Assembly (NCBI RefSeq): GCF_027596085.1
Contig: NC_072472.1
Location: 21,064,680 to 21,128,679, forward strand
Source: Anoplopoma fimbria
Taxonomy: Eukaryota; Chordata; Actinopteri; Perciformes; Anoplopomatidae
Reading direction: 5' to 3'
Length of the DNA: 64,000 nt
Position 1 is the stretch's first letter. Each line of letters opens with the position of its first letter. Below, in pieces: positions 25,874 to 38,099 of this stretch. The position numbers were made by a program, and so were the translations under genes. A model generated the notes under the pieces. That model had not been told where the DNA came from, ran no database searches, and saw nothing but the letters and a program-made list of their open reading frames with translations.

Positions 25874-25982
25874 ATTCATTCATCCTCCGTAAACGCTTAT
25901 CCTGTTAAGGGTCGTGGGGGGGCTGGAGCCGATCCCAACTGTCATTGGGTGAAGGCAGGGTTCACCTGGACAGGTAACCAGA
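25874..25982 (+). repeat. Dispersed teleost repeat, copy 2, left part
   Basis: It contains CTGGAGCCGATCCCAACTGT and GGACAGGTAACCAGA, matching 4549-4630. It stops abruptly at the 2325-bp insertion and resumes at 28308. Confidence 0.85.
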
Positions 25983-28307
25983 TGTAGCGTTGTTGCTGGT
26001 AGCAGATTTAATAAATAATAAGTAATTAATATCAGGATATGTAACTAGTTTGAATAACTAAATTAGGATTTAGAAACCCTTAAATTAGTATAAAAGAACG
26101 ATGGTACTCGAACTTACCACCATTAGTTTACCTAACAGAATTTGACATAGGACTTAAGTTGGACGCCAAACTATTTTGGAAAAACAGGGAAAACTTCAAA
26201 ATGGGATATTAATCAATTATATCTTAATCTCAGGGTTGCTACGGAGTTCTTGTCAAGGTGTACATTGACCTATTGCTTCATATGCACACAAATCAAATGA
26301 TCAATTTCTTTATAAATGAAATATTTATTAGACAAACAAAAGTACTAAACTACTAAACATAAAATAAACAGACTAAAGGGAAAGATTAAACAATAGAATG
26401 AAGAGTAAACAGAATAATGAACCACAACTAAATGAAAAGGATTGAATGTGTCCAGGTAGAATCAGTGACTCATATCATTGACTGATTAATCAACTTTGTC
26501 GATTGACCATTTATGTTAAATTTAGTTCTAATGATTTAGGCACTGTTCAGCAGCTGAGAGTTCGAGGAGCACCAGGGAAGATTGTGAAGCATCTTCATAT
26601 TAGCTTAAGTTAAATCTAATTTTGATCTTTTGGTCTAAGATATTTATATCTAAGATTATTTTATAATGTGACTTAAATTTACTTTGCCTAGTAACATCCA
26701 ACTTGTTTACATCTGGAAATTGTATTGTTTCACCTGACGGCTCTGATGGGCAGATTGGAGGTAAAGCTGCATGGAATTGCGGCTGTTCCTCTGAAGGCTT
26801 CGGCATCTGGTTGGATGATTGTAGTTTCTTGAATCACACTCTTCCATCTCTCGCTCAGTGGCAGTTGATTCGGCTTTCTCTGATGTCTTCGGAACCTGGT
26901 CGTCTTCTTCGCTGAGGTTCGGCTTGAACCGTTCTTCCTCGTCTTCATCTCTCTTTTGTTGTCTCTTCACCCCCCTTTGTAGCAGCAGGGGTCATTAGGG
27001 CATCTTGGCCAGTTTAAGAGTCGGTTGCTCTCAGTAGTTGCTGGAATTTATCTTCAGCACGTTGGTGCGTCGCAGGTCGGAGCTGCATGGCACATTAGAT
27101 GACATAGGAGGGCCGTAGATAGACCAGGAACGGAATACCAGAGAAGAGGCAGAACCGGCAGAGGCATGAGGGAGAGATCTGGTGTGCAGGATTCAAAGTC
27201 AATCAATCATATTTGTAGTATTTCAGAAACCATGTGGAGGAAGGCACTTCTACAGGTAGTCGCTTCCTAGGCCGGCTGGAGGTCCTCTCAGCCTGTGGAG
27301 AGGTCCCTTCGAGCCTGCAGACGGACAGAGCTGCGCTCCCCCCCCCTCTCGGGCCTGATGGCAAAGGGGGGGTAGGGTGGAGGAGACCACCCTTCAGCGT
27401 CAATGTCCAGAGTTGTGTTTGGTGGAAGAGAGCGAAGCAAGAGAGGCAGAGTCCTCTGACGTCTCCTTGCTTTATCTTCTTGAGAAAGGGGGCAGTTCTA
27501 TTGCACCCCTCCCATTTTAAGAGCTATCTTGATTATTTCCTTTAACCTTACTTTATCAAATTAATACTAATTACTTAAAAAGTTGTTTTAACTCTTCCAT
27601 ATTTGAACACGGTGCTATCTCAGCTGCACAACGATACCAAATAGTTTGATTTGAATCACTGAATAAAACCTGTACAATTAAAGACTGAATGAAATAAACA
27701 ATTACACAACATAGATAGACACTGTTATCATGACACAGACAGAGCTATGTAGATATACATGTATGTGTACCTATATGCATAATAAATGAATGGATAACAT
27801 TAACCTCAACATTTCAGCACTCATCAGTGTCACAAGAAAAGGGGCAGTGGGGGGAAACGTCTCTCCCCCCTCTGTTGTCCTGTGCTGTGGTTGAGATAAG
27901 GTTATATGGCAGGAAACTAAGAGAATTGCAGACAGAGTTAGCTATCATGAAGTTAACTATCCATAACTTTATAAACTCAGATGTTTTAATACAGATTATA
28001 AGACATAAGAACTTACTATGACCAGAACTAAAATATCAAGCAAAGGTTTCTTTAACTTGTTTATTACAATTGGATGCTCTTCTTTGTCCTCAGGAATGTG
28101 AATGCACAAGAACACAAAGGTGGGATCATAAAACATGGGGTCACCCAAAGAGTTACCCCAAGTCTTATCTTCAGATAGTCCAGGCACAGGGGATAAAAGC
28201 ACTTAGTGCCCTTATAGGTCATGAGAGCAGTTCCTGAAGGAAGTTGTTATGTTTAGATCTTCTCATTGACACTTAGATTTAGATTGTCTTGGTGGACCTC
28301 CGCTACA
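25983..28307. mobile_element. 2325-bp TG...CA insertion; candidate long solo LTR
   Basis: The insert begins TGTAGCG and ends CGCTACA (7-bp terminal inverted repeat) and is flanked by CAGA on both sides (25979-25982 and 28308-28311). The uninterrupted repeat copy at 4549-4806 reads across the same point with a single CAGA-like site (GCCAGACTATC). TG/CA ends with a 4-bp duplication fit retrovirus-like LTR integration, and no second internal copy of the termini was seen, so a long solo LTR is the best reading. Both strands carry TATA-like and AATAAA words, so orientation is open. An 87-codon acidic, charged frame lies on the minus strand (26707-26970), with no recognised relative. Alternative: an unclassified element with short inverted ends. 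Confidence 0.72.
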
Positions 28308-28556
28308 CAGACTATCACAGGGCTGACATATAGAGATGGACATTCACGCTCACACCCACGGGCAATTTAGAGTCTTCAATTAACCTAATGTGTATGTCTT
28401 TGGACTGTTGGAGGAAGCCGGAGAACCCGGAGAGAACCGACGCTGACACAGGGAGAATATGCAAACTCCACACAGAAGGCCGTCTAGTCCGGGAACTTAA
28501 CCCGAGCCCCTCTTGCTATGAGGAGACAGTGCTACCCACCACACCACCATGCAGCC
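28308..28556 (+). repeat. Dispersed teleost repeat, copy 2, right part
   Basis: It resumes with CAGACTATCACAGGGCTGAC, continues through TCTTTGGACTGTTGGAGGAA and ends ACCATGCAGCC, matching the end of the copy at 4549-4806. Confidence 0.85.
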
Positions 28557-29209
28557 CTCCAAAACAATGTTGATCAGCATCATTGCAACAACCTACAGGT
28601 AGACTGAACTCTGTAGGCTGCACACAAAGCACTGAGCAGTAGCCCTGCTTACCAATTCAATTCATTTTTTTTACTAAATTAACTTTCTCTAATGAACATT
28701 AATGTGTGCCTCTCTTTGTATGTGGCAAGCAGAAAAGATTTCAGTGAAAATGTTGTTTTTGAAAGGCTAAACATCAACAAATATGGATTTAAAACAGAAT
28801 ATGTTGTAAGAAAAAACTTACCTACCAATTATATTTAACTATTTTTATGGAATTTTGACTCTGAAAGCAACACTTTGGAGTTGTTGGAAATTATTGCACA
28901 TTAGTCAGATGAAATCCTTCCAGTCACGACTGGAATCTTAATCTAAAAATATGTAACACAAATAATAGGAAAAAATACAGTTAAACCTGAGCAGCATTCA
29001 AATGTTGATTTAGAATTTGAATGTCAACAATAAGAATGGAGCTTTAAACTATTAAATATAGCCATGGAAACAAATGCATACTGTATTACATTTTTTTATT
29101 TACACAAACTCATTGCAGGATAAGAGCCTGTAAAAAAACAGACCACAGTAACAGTAAAACATAGCACTGGCCCTATCATTGCACAATCATATTCTTCTGT
29201 TAATCTAAT
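28557..29209. other. AT-rich non-coding DNA, no gene seen
   Basis: Nothing gene-like or repeat-like with definable ends. Confidence 0.4.
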
Positions 29210-29640
29210 CTACCCTTTAGTCTAAATCTGTCCCGTTCTTGGTTTCGGTTTAGTTTGTTTCCTGTTTTATTTTGAAGTTCCTTTCCTCTTGTGTTCTGTG
29301 TTTACTTCACTCCCTGCCTTTGTATTTTTTCCGACCATTTTTTCCCCATCAGTGTCTGCCCCGCCCCTGATTGAATCCACCTATGATGTATTATTGTTGT
29401 CAGCCTTGTTCTGTTCCCTTGTGTTTCTTCCATCTATCAGCTTTCAGCCTGCCCTCGTGTCTGCCCAGCTGAGTCTTGTTGTCTGATTAGTTTCTTGTTT
29501 ATTTATTGACTTGTCTTTTGCCTGCTGGTTGTTGGTTCGCCTGCTATGTTCCTGTCTCATGTCATTTCTTTCCTGTTGGATTTTTAGTTACTACTCTTGT
29601 ACTCATGTAGGTTAAGTACGTTTTGTTTTGGACATTTGTT
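29210..29640 (+). repeat. Possible eroded LTR-like repeat
   Basis: A T-rich, CTTGTGTTCTGTGTTTAC-type stretch with CCCCGCCCCTGATTG and GTTGGTTCGCCTGCT words, in the style of teleost LTR sequence. No termini or target duplication are visible, so this is a weak call from composition and recall. Confidence 0.25.
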
Positions 29641-31288
29641 TATTTAATTCACTGTGTCATCCTTCTGCTCCTTGAGTGTTTGCATTTGGGTCCATCCTTT
29701 GTTGCCTTTTTGTTGAACTGTGACAAAAGCAATTTTATAATTTGTCTTCTTAATTGTTACAGTTTAAGTTCATTGAACAGGGAAGATGCAGATGCAGCTT
29801 GTTTCAAGTCATCAAAGTGTAATTTATCTCAAAGTTGTGAGTTTGTATTAGAGTTTTTAAACGGGGAAGCCTTAAACAAAACCCTAAAATCTCATAATAT
29901 ACAGCAAATATTTTTAACAAGAAGATGTTCATCGTTTCAAGGGTTTTCTTGTCATGCACAGACACCAGCTGTCATCCACTGCTTTCTTTGCTTATTCTGA
30001 TGTTTTTTCTCCGTCTAATATTTAATCATAACGCTCCCAATTTTCTTTAACTCAACTTTGTCCCTTCCAGTCTGTCTGGTGACATTTAGAAAATGGAAAA
30101 TGAAATGTAAAAAGGGGAAAAGGTAAGAAGAAAATCTCCTAGGTGTGATGTAAATTAAAACACTGTGAAAGTAAATCTCTGCTTTGGCTGTTGGCACTAA
30201 TGAAATAATGAAAAAAGACCAAAAGATCACCAAATAGTCGAGAATGCACAGAGACGGAACAAACATTGTGTAGCATGTGTGCCAGTTATTAAAACAGGTT
30301 TTGTTATCAGATAATAAATTTCATTTTTACAGCTTTATGAAAATACACATTTCAGCACTGTGCATACTGATCACGCTTGTCCCACATTTCTCCAAGCATC
30401 TCTTGCTCCATTCTTCCTTGCTTGCTTCCAGCTGTTATTTCCAAACAACCCCTTGCCAGAATTCTAATGATAAAGTAGCAGAACTGCAGGAACTGCTGCT
30501 CCACAATCACGCCGAGGTATTAGTACCACCAGTGGGTGAACTGGTGGTCAAGGGCTGTCACCCGCAAATTTCTCCCACAATTGACATCCCATTCCTTCTC
30601 ACGGTGTTACAAGGGCACTTTAACCAAACCTGCTGAACTGTAAAGGAATATAAATGAAAGTACAATCACAACTCTGGCCTGCCCTTTTTCTCTCCATCTC
30701 CTATTATGGGGGTTTTGCTCTGTGTGAATTAATATGCTGATGAAGAAGCCATTTTCAATTACTGAGAGGGGTTTTTCTGTAACTGAGTCCAGCTAAATTT
30801 AATACATGTAATGCCTCAAGTCCACAATGATGCAGATTGAATATTTTGGTCACAGAGCTGTGACTGACTCCACAAGGGATGGTTTCCATTCCTTACAAAT
30901 GTATGGTGTTATGTCTGAGGAACCAATCATTTCTGCTCACACATTGGTGCATTGAAAATAAATTGCTGTTGCTCCCATTGCTGCATTGTTGACTGTTTAA
31001 AACAATAAGCATCTGTCAAACTGAGCGTACTGTGAAGATTGCAGGACTCAATGTGTCCCTTGAGTCAAAGTAAACAAAGAGCTTATCAAATGCCAGCCAA
31101 TAAAGGACAACTAACTAAGTTACTCCTTTCATGGAATTAGTCCCACTGGTGTCTGCACACTGTATTAAGAGATATATTTAGTTGAAGAGCTTTCTTCTCT
31201 CCCTGTAGGGATAGCAGTTTGAGCCGACATTCTTGTGAATGCATTTATAAAGTTCTAGTGTTACAAAAACCTTCGTTCTCATTCAGAT
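29641..31288. other. Non-coding DNA, no gene seen
   Basis: Open frames of 119-125 codons (29623-30000 and 30277-30636 plus) have no recognisable domain and lack a coding look. The stretch 30670-30790 is complex and could be conserved non-coding sequence, untested. Confidence 0.4.
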
Positions 31289-31296
31289 GTGAAAAC

Positions 31297-31874
31297 TAGG
31301 GATGCATTCATAAAAAAAAAAAGAATTCAGACCAAGTACATTTGGGTACTTTTGAGTACTGTTAATAGTTGTCATGCTTTTGTATTTCAATCTGCTTATT
31401 TTATTCAGTTTTTATGTTATACATGTTCACGTTCTCTTCTGCTGACATTTCAGAGTTGTACCATTTATTCACTGATAAATGAGCCTTAAACACACTGCAC
31501 TGCTATGATCACAGCCAGAATGTTGATAATGACCAAACGTATCCTCACAAAACAGTTCGTATGATAGCTTAAGAAAAGTGACTCCTCATTTTCCGTGTGT
31601 TTTCCCTCAAAGGCCTGCGACACATGTCAATTTCTTTTTAAAAATAAATTTCACAGGAAACCACTTCGTTAGGTTTAGGAACAGATCGTGGTTTGGGTTA
31701 AAATAACTAGGTAAGTGACCTTACCTAAGCATGCAAGTTACATGACGGATAAATCAACTTTATTTTTTCCCCACGAAGAACAAACAGCATCCTCTTGGCT
31801 AACATATCACTGTTTGTAGGAGTACATGAGCTCAGAATCAGCCCAATACTGGTATGGGTATAGGTGCATCCCTG
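31297..31874. mobile_element. Non-autonomous hAT-type element with perfect 8-bp TSD
   Basis: The termini TAGGGATGCA and TGCATCCCTG are inverted apart from the outermost base. The flanks are an identical 8-bp duplication, GTGAAAAC at 31289-31296 and 31875-31882. Eight-bp duplications and CAGGG-type ends are the hallmark of the hAT superfamily. The 578-bp body has no transposase. Its right part carries TTAGGTTTAGGAACAGATCG, linking it to the dispersed TTAGGTTTA family seen elsewhere in the window. Confidence 0.87.
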
Positions 31875-32090
31875 GTGAAAACTGCATTAACTTTATCACA
31901 TATCAGGGATTTAGAAATGTAAAAGTCAGAGTGTAGCTGTCATTTCCCACTGTCCATGTTCAGTCAATTTATTACATTTCACTCTGCTGACACAAAGGAG
32001 AAAAAAAGCACCAGAAAAATAAACCTTCACAACATGTTAACCCACTGAAGAGATACTGGACTCCTCACTGTTCCAGAAGCTCTCCCCTCT

Positions 32091-32165
32091 GCTCAGGCCC
32101 TCATCTTGTTTAACCTGTCTGTTGCATTTGACACAGTCCACCACTACCTCCTCTTGCCTGCCACT
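32091..32165 (+). pseudogene. LINE reverse-transcriptase fragment (motif with FDTVHH)
   Basis: Translated from 32091 in the plus frame, the segment reads AQALILFNLSVAFDTVHHYL and then LLL. This matches the conserved catalytic block A of CR1/L2/Rex1-type LINE reverse transcriptases (leucine-rich strand, then AFDTV-H). The similarity fades after about 25 residues, and no YADD block or endonuclease is visible nearby. It is a small decayed remnant; clade assignment is from recall. Confidence 0.6.
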
Positions 32166-33279
32166 CAGGCAGAATTTGGACACTTGGAAGGTGAAGCTGG
32201 GGAAGCACACTTAATCTCCTACTTTGCCAAATGTCCCCAGCAGGTTAATTAAGCTTACTGTCTTTCAGATTTCTTCACCGTGTGTACAGCTTAGTCCTGA
32301 GCTTCTTCTGTTCTACCTTTACACCAAACAGCATCAAGGTGTGTTCCACTGTACTTTTGTGTTTTGGACTATACCCAACTGCATGTAATCTCCCTTAAAG
32401 AGGTTGAAAAGCACATATCATACCTGGTAGCCATTTAATGAATATGTCCTTCCATCTGAAGTTGAGCTGTTAATGTCCAAAGAAATGTATTTGCTTTCCT
32501 TTTGCGTTTGCTGGAGTTTATGCTGCATTTTGTTGCAATATTAAAAAACAGTAGAACCGAAATTCCGCAATAAGAGACTGTAAACCTGAAAATTGCTGCC
32601 TCTGAAGTTTGACATTCAATAGAAATTAAAGTCCACTCTTTCACTGTGTCTCTCTCCATGGTGCTGAAACATTCAAACTGAGTGGCAGTCCCATCCCAGA
32701 CAGTACACCCTCACCATCACGATGATTGTGATAATAATATAACAATAAATAAATAAATACATATATTTGGCTTCTTGACACGCAAAGTGACATCATAAGA
32801 AATGGAGCTTCATGGGTTTGAATAAATAATTTGGTTCTTGTGTGATTACAGGATCTGTGTATACTACATGCAGTCCAAGCAGGTGAAGCAGTCTACCTCC
32901 TGGAAGTGGATGGAGTTTGACGTGGCCCTCTACCTCAGACATTTACTGCTTTCATGAACTTTTTAATCCCCCCAAAACATAGGGACTTGACTGAAAGCCC
33001 TCAGATTACTATTGCCCTTAACATTCTAGCAAGCATATAGCCATCTACCGGGAAACTATAGCAACGACCTATTGACACCCAGAAATGTAAACACCACCTC
33101 AAAATTGTCCATCGATACATTTTCTCTTTAACATATTAAAGAATAAAAGATAACAGTATATCTATATCAGATCATCAGCAATGGAGTAGAACCAAAATAA
33201 TGAAACTTGAGCGAATAACTTCTGTATCACTATTAACCCTGTGTTTTCTCACATAGCAAAAAAAACAAACACCTTTGTT
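32166..33279. other. Non-coding DNA, no gene seen
   Basis: No recognisable gene. A short AATAAATAAATAAAT run lies near 32743-32758. Confidence 0.4.
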
Positions 33280-33803
33280 AATGATACCAGGCGATTGACA
33301 GGGTTATCAGTGGTTATCACTTCCATTGTAATGCTTCAGAGGGGCCAAACTGCACCCACCAAATTGAGAAAGTCAAAATGTAACATTGTAAATTAAAACA
33401 AAACATCTTCTGGTCTAGGAAAAGATCGTTATTTGGTTAAAAATTAGTATGAACTTATGTAAATTTCGCTTTAGATTACAAAATAAGTAACGCAACAAAA
33501 TACAGCAGAATAAGCCAACTTTGACTTTTGGTTTCACACGGAACACAGAGAGCAGTCTCCTGGGTGAAAGTCCTTTGTTTGTTTGACCCAATCATCCACC
33601 CCGACCTCATCTCTGCACAGAGTATGTTGCTCTTTATACTATGTCACCTGACTTACTCCTTTTGATCCTGTCCTAATAACTGGGGGTCACTTCTTATATT
33701 TTTATATTTTATAACCTACAGGTAAGTGTTGCAGGCCCCTTCTGGACCATATCTATGAGGCTGATAACCACTGATAACACCCATTCTATCGGCTGATATC
33801 ATT
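33280..33803. mobile_element. Terminal-inverted-repeat element of the TTAGGTTTA family
   Basis: The left end AATGATACCAGGCGAT with TTATCAGTGGTTATCA (33280-33348) is mirrored at the right by CTGATAACCACTGATAAC and GGCTGATATCATT (33736-33803), giving inverted ends of roughly 70 bp with mismatches. The interior contains GGTCTAGGAAAAGATCG and the family core GAGCAGTCTCCTGGGTGAAA followed by TTTGTTTGTTTGACCCA. There is no transposase and no clear target duplication. Confidence 0.68.
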
Positions 33804-34148
33804 CGAATCTGGTGAAAAAAAAAAAAGAAAGAAGCTATTTAACAGTAAACTGCTTGAGGCTGTTTCTTTAATCAAAACCTAATTCAATTCAAATGTTTAA
33901 AATTGGTGAAACCCCTCATTTAAGCCTATGCTAAGCCAATAAAATCATAAACTTGTGCATGAGTAAGAAGGATAAAGAAAATGAGCAATGAGGTGTGTGA
34001 CCTCAGCATTATTCAGGTCTTTTGAGGCATCACGTATTCATCAGGCAGACATGATTATGTGTAATTTTCAGTCGCGCCCCTGTGGTGATTGAGTATCATT
34101 AATGTGTTGTAAGTTATGCATACACTCATCTCATTGTCTGGCTCAGCT

Positions 34149-34174
34149 TGTGTGTGTTTGTGTGTGTGTGTGTG
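34149..34174. repeat. (GT)n microsatellite
   Basis: GT dinucleotides with one TT interruption. Confidence 0.9.
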
Positions 34175-35409
34175 CATGCAGCACAGCTTGGCACAGGAGT
34201 TTGCTTGCACTCTGGCCCGCTGACTAATTAGCAACTGAAATCTGCAGGCTCACTCTGGGACCTTTGCTCCAGGGCACCTGGGTCCCTGAGCGTCGGCGCC
34301 CACCCCGGTGTCGCATGCTTCCCCACCGACAAACACATCGTTTTATAGCAGAGCGAGCTCTTCATTACTCACTTATTCAGAGTGCTTCGAAAAAACATCA
34401 CTCCATCGAGACCTTTGTAACACATGGCATTCAGCTTAAAAACTAATTTCCATTCTGCTTTCCCACTAATGTTGGACAGGGAAGTCATATAAGTGTCTTC
34501 CTTAACTGGAAATCTGACCAGGCTCTTTATCTTTAATTAATGAGTTACTGACTCTGGCTCATGCGGCTTTTGTCTCAGTTATATAAAGCTTTGTGCTGTG
34601 ACTCGGAAAATGTGCCAAAATGCCTGTAAAGTCGCCATGGGTGCTGTCATAGAGTCCTAGGAGTGATGACATCATCATCATCCTCATGGTCACCGTCATC
34701 ATCACACATACTGAGCAGTAAAACACTATAGGAATAAAATTCTACATTAAAGGTGGACATTACCTACATCTTGTATTCTTCAATTGTGCACTGAAACCCC
34801 ATCATACTCTTCACAAACATTTTAAAATGCCTTGTTTTGTCTTCAACAAAAAAGATCCACAGAAAAAAACAAATATTGTGGTGCGAATATTTCAATTTAT
34901 TAAGTAAAAAGAATAACTACAGTACTGCTATCAAAACTGTATATAATTTAAAAAAACATAAAACTATGGGAGATATAAATTGGTGTAAGGCAATCAGTAT
35001 AGTGAGCACAAGAGAGATATTTTAACATGTAAATTGAATATGTATTTGATGGTGACTTTCTACACGACTGAAAGGTAACTCATTGATTGGACAGCTTTGG
35101 TAATGTCGTCTTGTATTATCCGCGCATCATGGACCCAAGTGGGGGGACCAGTGTTCTGCGAGCAAGTCATGCTGCACTTCACCGAACCTGATAATTTATG
35201 TTCTCCGGTGTCAAAGAGAGCTTACAAGTTGGTTTTGAGAAATATTAGTCGAGACTGCAGCTGGAACTCGTGGATGCTGCCTGAGGAAGACTTGTCGCAA
35301 CCCAGAGTAGATGCTGATCAAAGCCTTTCCTTCAGGCGTTAATGTGATCCGGCAAAGTCAATTATTAACAAATATACCTTCATCATTACTAATTCCAGGG
35401 TAGGCTTAT
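34175..35409. other. Non-coding DNA, no confident gene
   Basis: The 81-codon frame at 35097-35342 plus has a mixed, non-repetitive composition but no recognisable domain and no clear splice or promoter signals; I do not call it a gene. A CATCATCATC-rich patch lies near 34670-34705. Confidence 0.35.
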
Positions 35410-35640
35410 CCATGGTTAAGGCTACGTTCACACTGCAGGCAAATTCAATCTGTTTCTCAAATCAGACCTTTAAGACAGTCTGTCTTAAAGGTCTAGGTGT
35501 TATGGTCAAGTGATCAGATTGGATTTGTGTGTGTAGACATCATCAACCTATCTGCATGGGTGGTTGTGGTAACGACGTAGGCGTCAGTAACCATGTAGCT
35601 GCGCTGGTGACGCAGTTTTGGTAAGCGGAAGCATATGCTT
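35410..35640 (+). repeat. Probable hAT-like MITE fragment with internal palindrome
   Basis: It opens with GGCTACGTTCACACTGCAGG, an end seen on common fish MITEs (recall). A near-perfect palindrome lies inside: AGACCTTTAAGACAG (35464-35478), one T, then CTGTCTTAAAGGTCT (35480-35494). The opposite end of the element is not recognised, so extent is approximate. Confidence 0.45.
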
Positions 35641-35871
35641 TCGAAACAATTGCGCTGTCAAGTTGGGGTGCAGAACTCCAGTGCAAACGGGAAGAGGCTG
35701 GTATACATTGCGGCGTTAGGGAGAAGCAGCAGAATGTTAAAGCAGAATGAAAGTGCCAGCAGACATTTGATTCCGGCGTTCGTCCAGAGACTTCTGTTCT
35801 GCTCCCTGTTGTCCTTCATAGTGCTCTGCAAGTAGAAGCATGGAATCTTCTCAGCACTTTACTTTGAATAT

Positions 35872-35922
35872 CAAATTTGAGCGGCCAGGGCGTCCCGACT
35901 GCGCCCTGGCCGCTCAAATTTG
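35872..35922. repeat. Perfect 21-bp hairpin with 9-nt loop, GC-rich
   Basis: The left arm 35872-35892 contains TTTGAGCGGCCAGGGCG; the right arm 35902-35922 is its exact complement; the loop is TCCCGACTG. The stem is perfect and much more GC-rich than its AT-rich surroundings. It is not part of any element I can bound. It could be a young inversion-duplication, the remains of a palindromic element, or a structured RNA stem; nothing here decides between them. Confidence 0.9.
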
Positions 35923-38099
35923 TCGGGCACATTGACAAAGTGATCAAGCACACCTTTATCCATACAAACTGATAGTTGGCATCACAAGTTTCTAAGTGAT
36001 GCCAGCAATAAGATAAATATGAAGGAGAAATCCCACTGCTACTGTAGTTGACAAACTGAAAACACATCTGAGTGGGCCGGTGGTTTTAAAAGAAGCATCC
36101 ACACTCATCCTTGTCTTTTCTGCTGAAAAAAAAGGTAAATCTATGAGAGGGTTAACGAGTCTCAGGTGCTACTTTTCTTCTCCTACAGCAGCTCATTGTC
36201 TCCGTCTGCCTCTCTAGCATCACTCAATCCCACCCTCACATGCCACACTGACACTCGTATGAAGAAATAAGTGTGGAGGAAAGGTATTCCTGGGATTTGT
36301 ATTCACAGCATGTGTCCTTTGCTGGAAAAGTAATGACACTGAGGGAGAAATAATCTGCCTTTACCCATAAGACATTTGATGGGCATTAATATAGAAACTA
36401 ATAAAGACGCAGCTTTGGAAACTCTTTTCAGATGATATTGCAAAATATTTTTTAAGGTTCCTTTTTTTTTTTTACAAATGATAAAAGTGGCAGTGATGGA
36501 TGACTAAAGATGACATCTCAATTTGGCTAAGTTCAATGTTTAGGCTATTGTATCCACATTTTCTTAAAGCTGAGATTGTTTGCTGGATTTGTTTTAAAAT
36601 GAAGACATTTATCTTAGGAGCACTGCAATATTAAACTCCCTGTGTTGGACAGGTGTAGTGGAAACAGTGTTGCTATGTTTTCTGCCAGGGTTGGGCAGCT
36701 GCTTGAACCAGTGATGTGGCGGTAAATAAAATGGTGTTAAATCATTGTTTGGAGATCAGCATTAAGGATATAGTAGGTGTATACAAAAATGCCACTTAAT
36801 TCTAATGTAAAATGTCTTTATTCTTTTTTTTCCTGGGTTGCTGTAAAAAATTCTTATGCATTTGAGTTCAAGGAATCCCTCTCTACTTACATCTTAACAG
36901 TCAAACAATTTTACAGCATCAATTAAGACATTTTCCAAAGAAAAGTCCCTAATCTGGCATTATTCAACTTTTTACCATGGGCTAGTATTAAATAAGAAAA
37001 TAAAAGTCATAGTAAATCATATTGAATCAGAACTTTTATATATAATCAAAACCGCAATACAATTAGAATGGGCACCCAAGTATCATGCTAGTATAGAATC
37101 GGGCATAATACAGTATCTTCAAAGCCCTAAAGGACATATAAAGGACATACACTTTCAGATGTTTTCTCTGCAAGGTGAAGACCAAAATGGTTCTCCCTTT
37201 GGTCCACTTTTCTTTGCATGCATGCATCCATAACTGACTTTTCATACATCTGAGGTCTTTAGAGGACAAAATGCTACATAATATTTATTGGATAGGGAAA
37301 CATACATCCCATTTACGGCTCCATGTTCACTATTTTTTAAATTTCATCTTCAACATAACTCTCTAGACACCTCTGCTGATGCCAACCACTGGCATTCATG
37401 CTACAGCTGCATTATTTTTCTCCTCTCTTTTCCAAAGGTATTCACCATAATATATTTTCCATAAACACTGTGTGACAGGGCTGATTTCCCCAGAGTCATG
37501 TTACATAAGGTGAAATTGGTTCAAAGTCTCCTTGTGTTTGAGCCCAACCTCCCCCAATAACTCCTTGGTTATGCACAAAAACACACACACAACTACTCGT
37601 TATAAACATATAAATCAAAAGGCACAGCAAGTAAGTGAGCTAAATGTGTCTCATTTTCCCAAAAGTTCACTTTAAGTCTGCTTCCATAGTCTTAAATAGA
37701 AATAAAGAACCACATCAACCAAGTGTTCGCATTTTCTAAGCTCATTTTCATAATCTTTTAAAATAAACTGTCAAAAAGGAATGCTTGATTTTTATATTTC
37801 ATACACATGTACTATGTATATTGTAATCAACCATCCCTTCTTGAATCAGTAATTATATAACTTTGATGGGCTACACTTAAACATACATTTTTCTTTACAT
37901 ATAGTATATAATATAATATAATAACAGTGGTCCTTATGATCAGGTATAATAGCCATTACAAAATATGCTATGTATCACAATGTCAAACCCTAACTGGAAC
38001 ATACTGTAGTATGTCAGTATGTTATCTATTCCTGCATGCATCCCCTCATGTACATAATACACATTTGGCTGATGCTTGAACACTGATAGCTGGTATATA
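35923..38099. other. AT-rich non-coding DNA, no gene seen
   Basis: No gene-like feature. There is a poly-T run near 36462 and ATATAAT-type runs near 37900. Confidence 0.45.
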
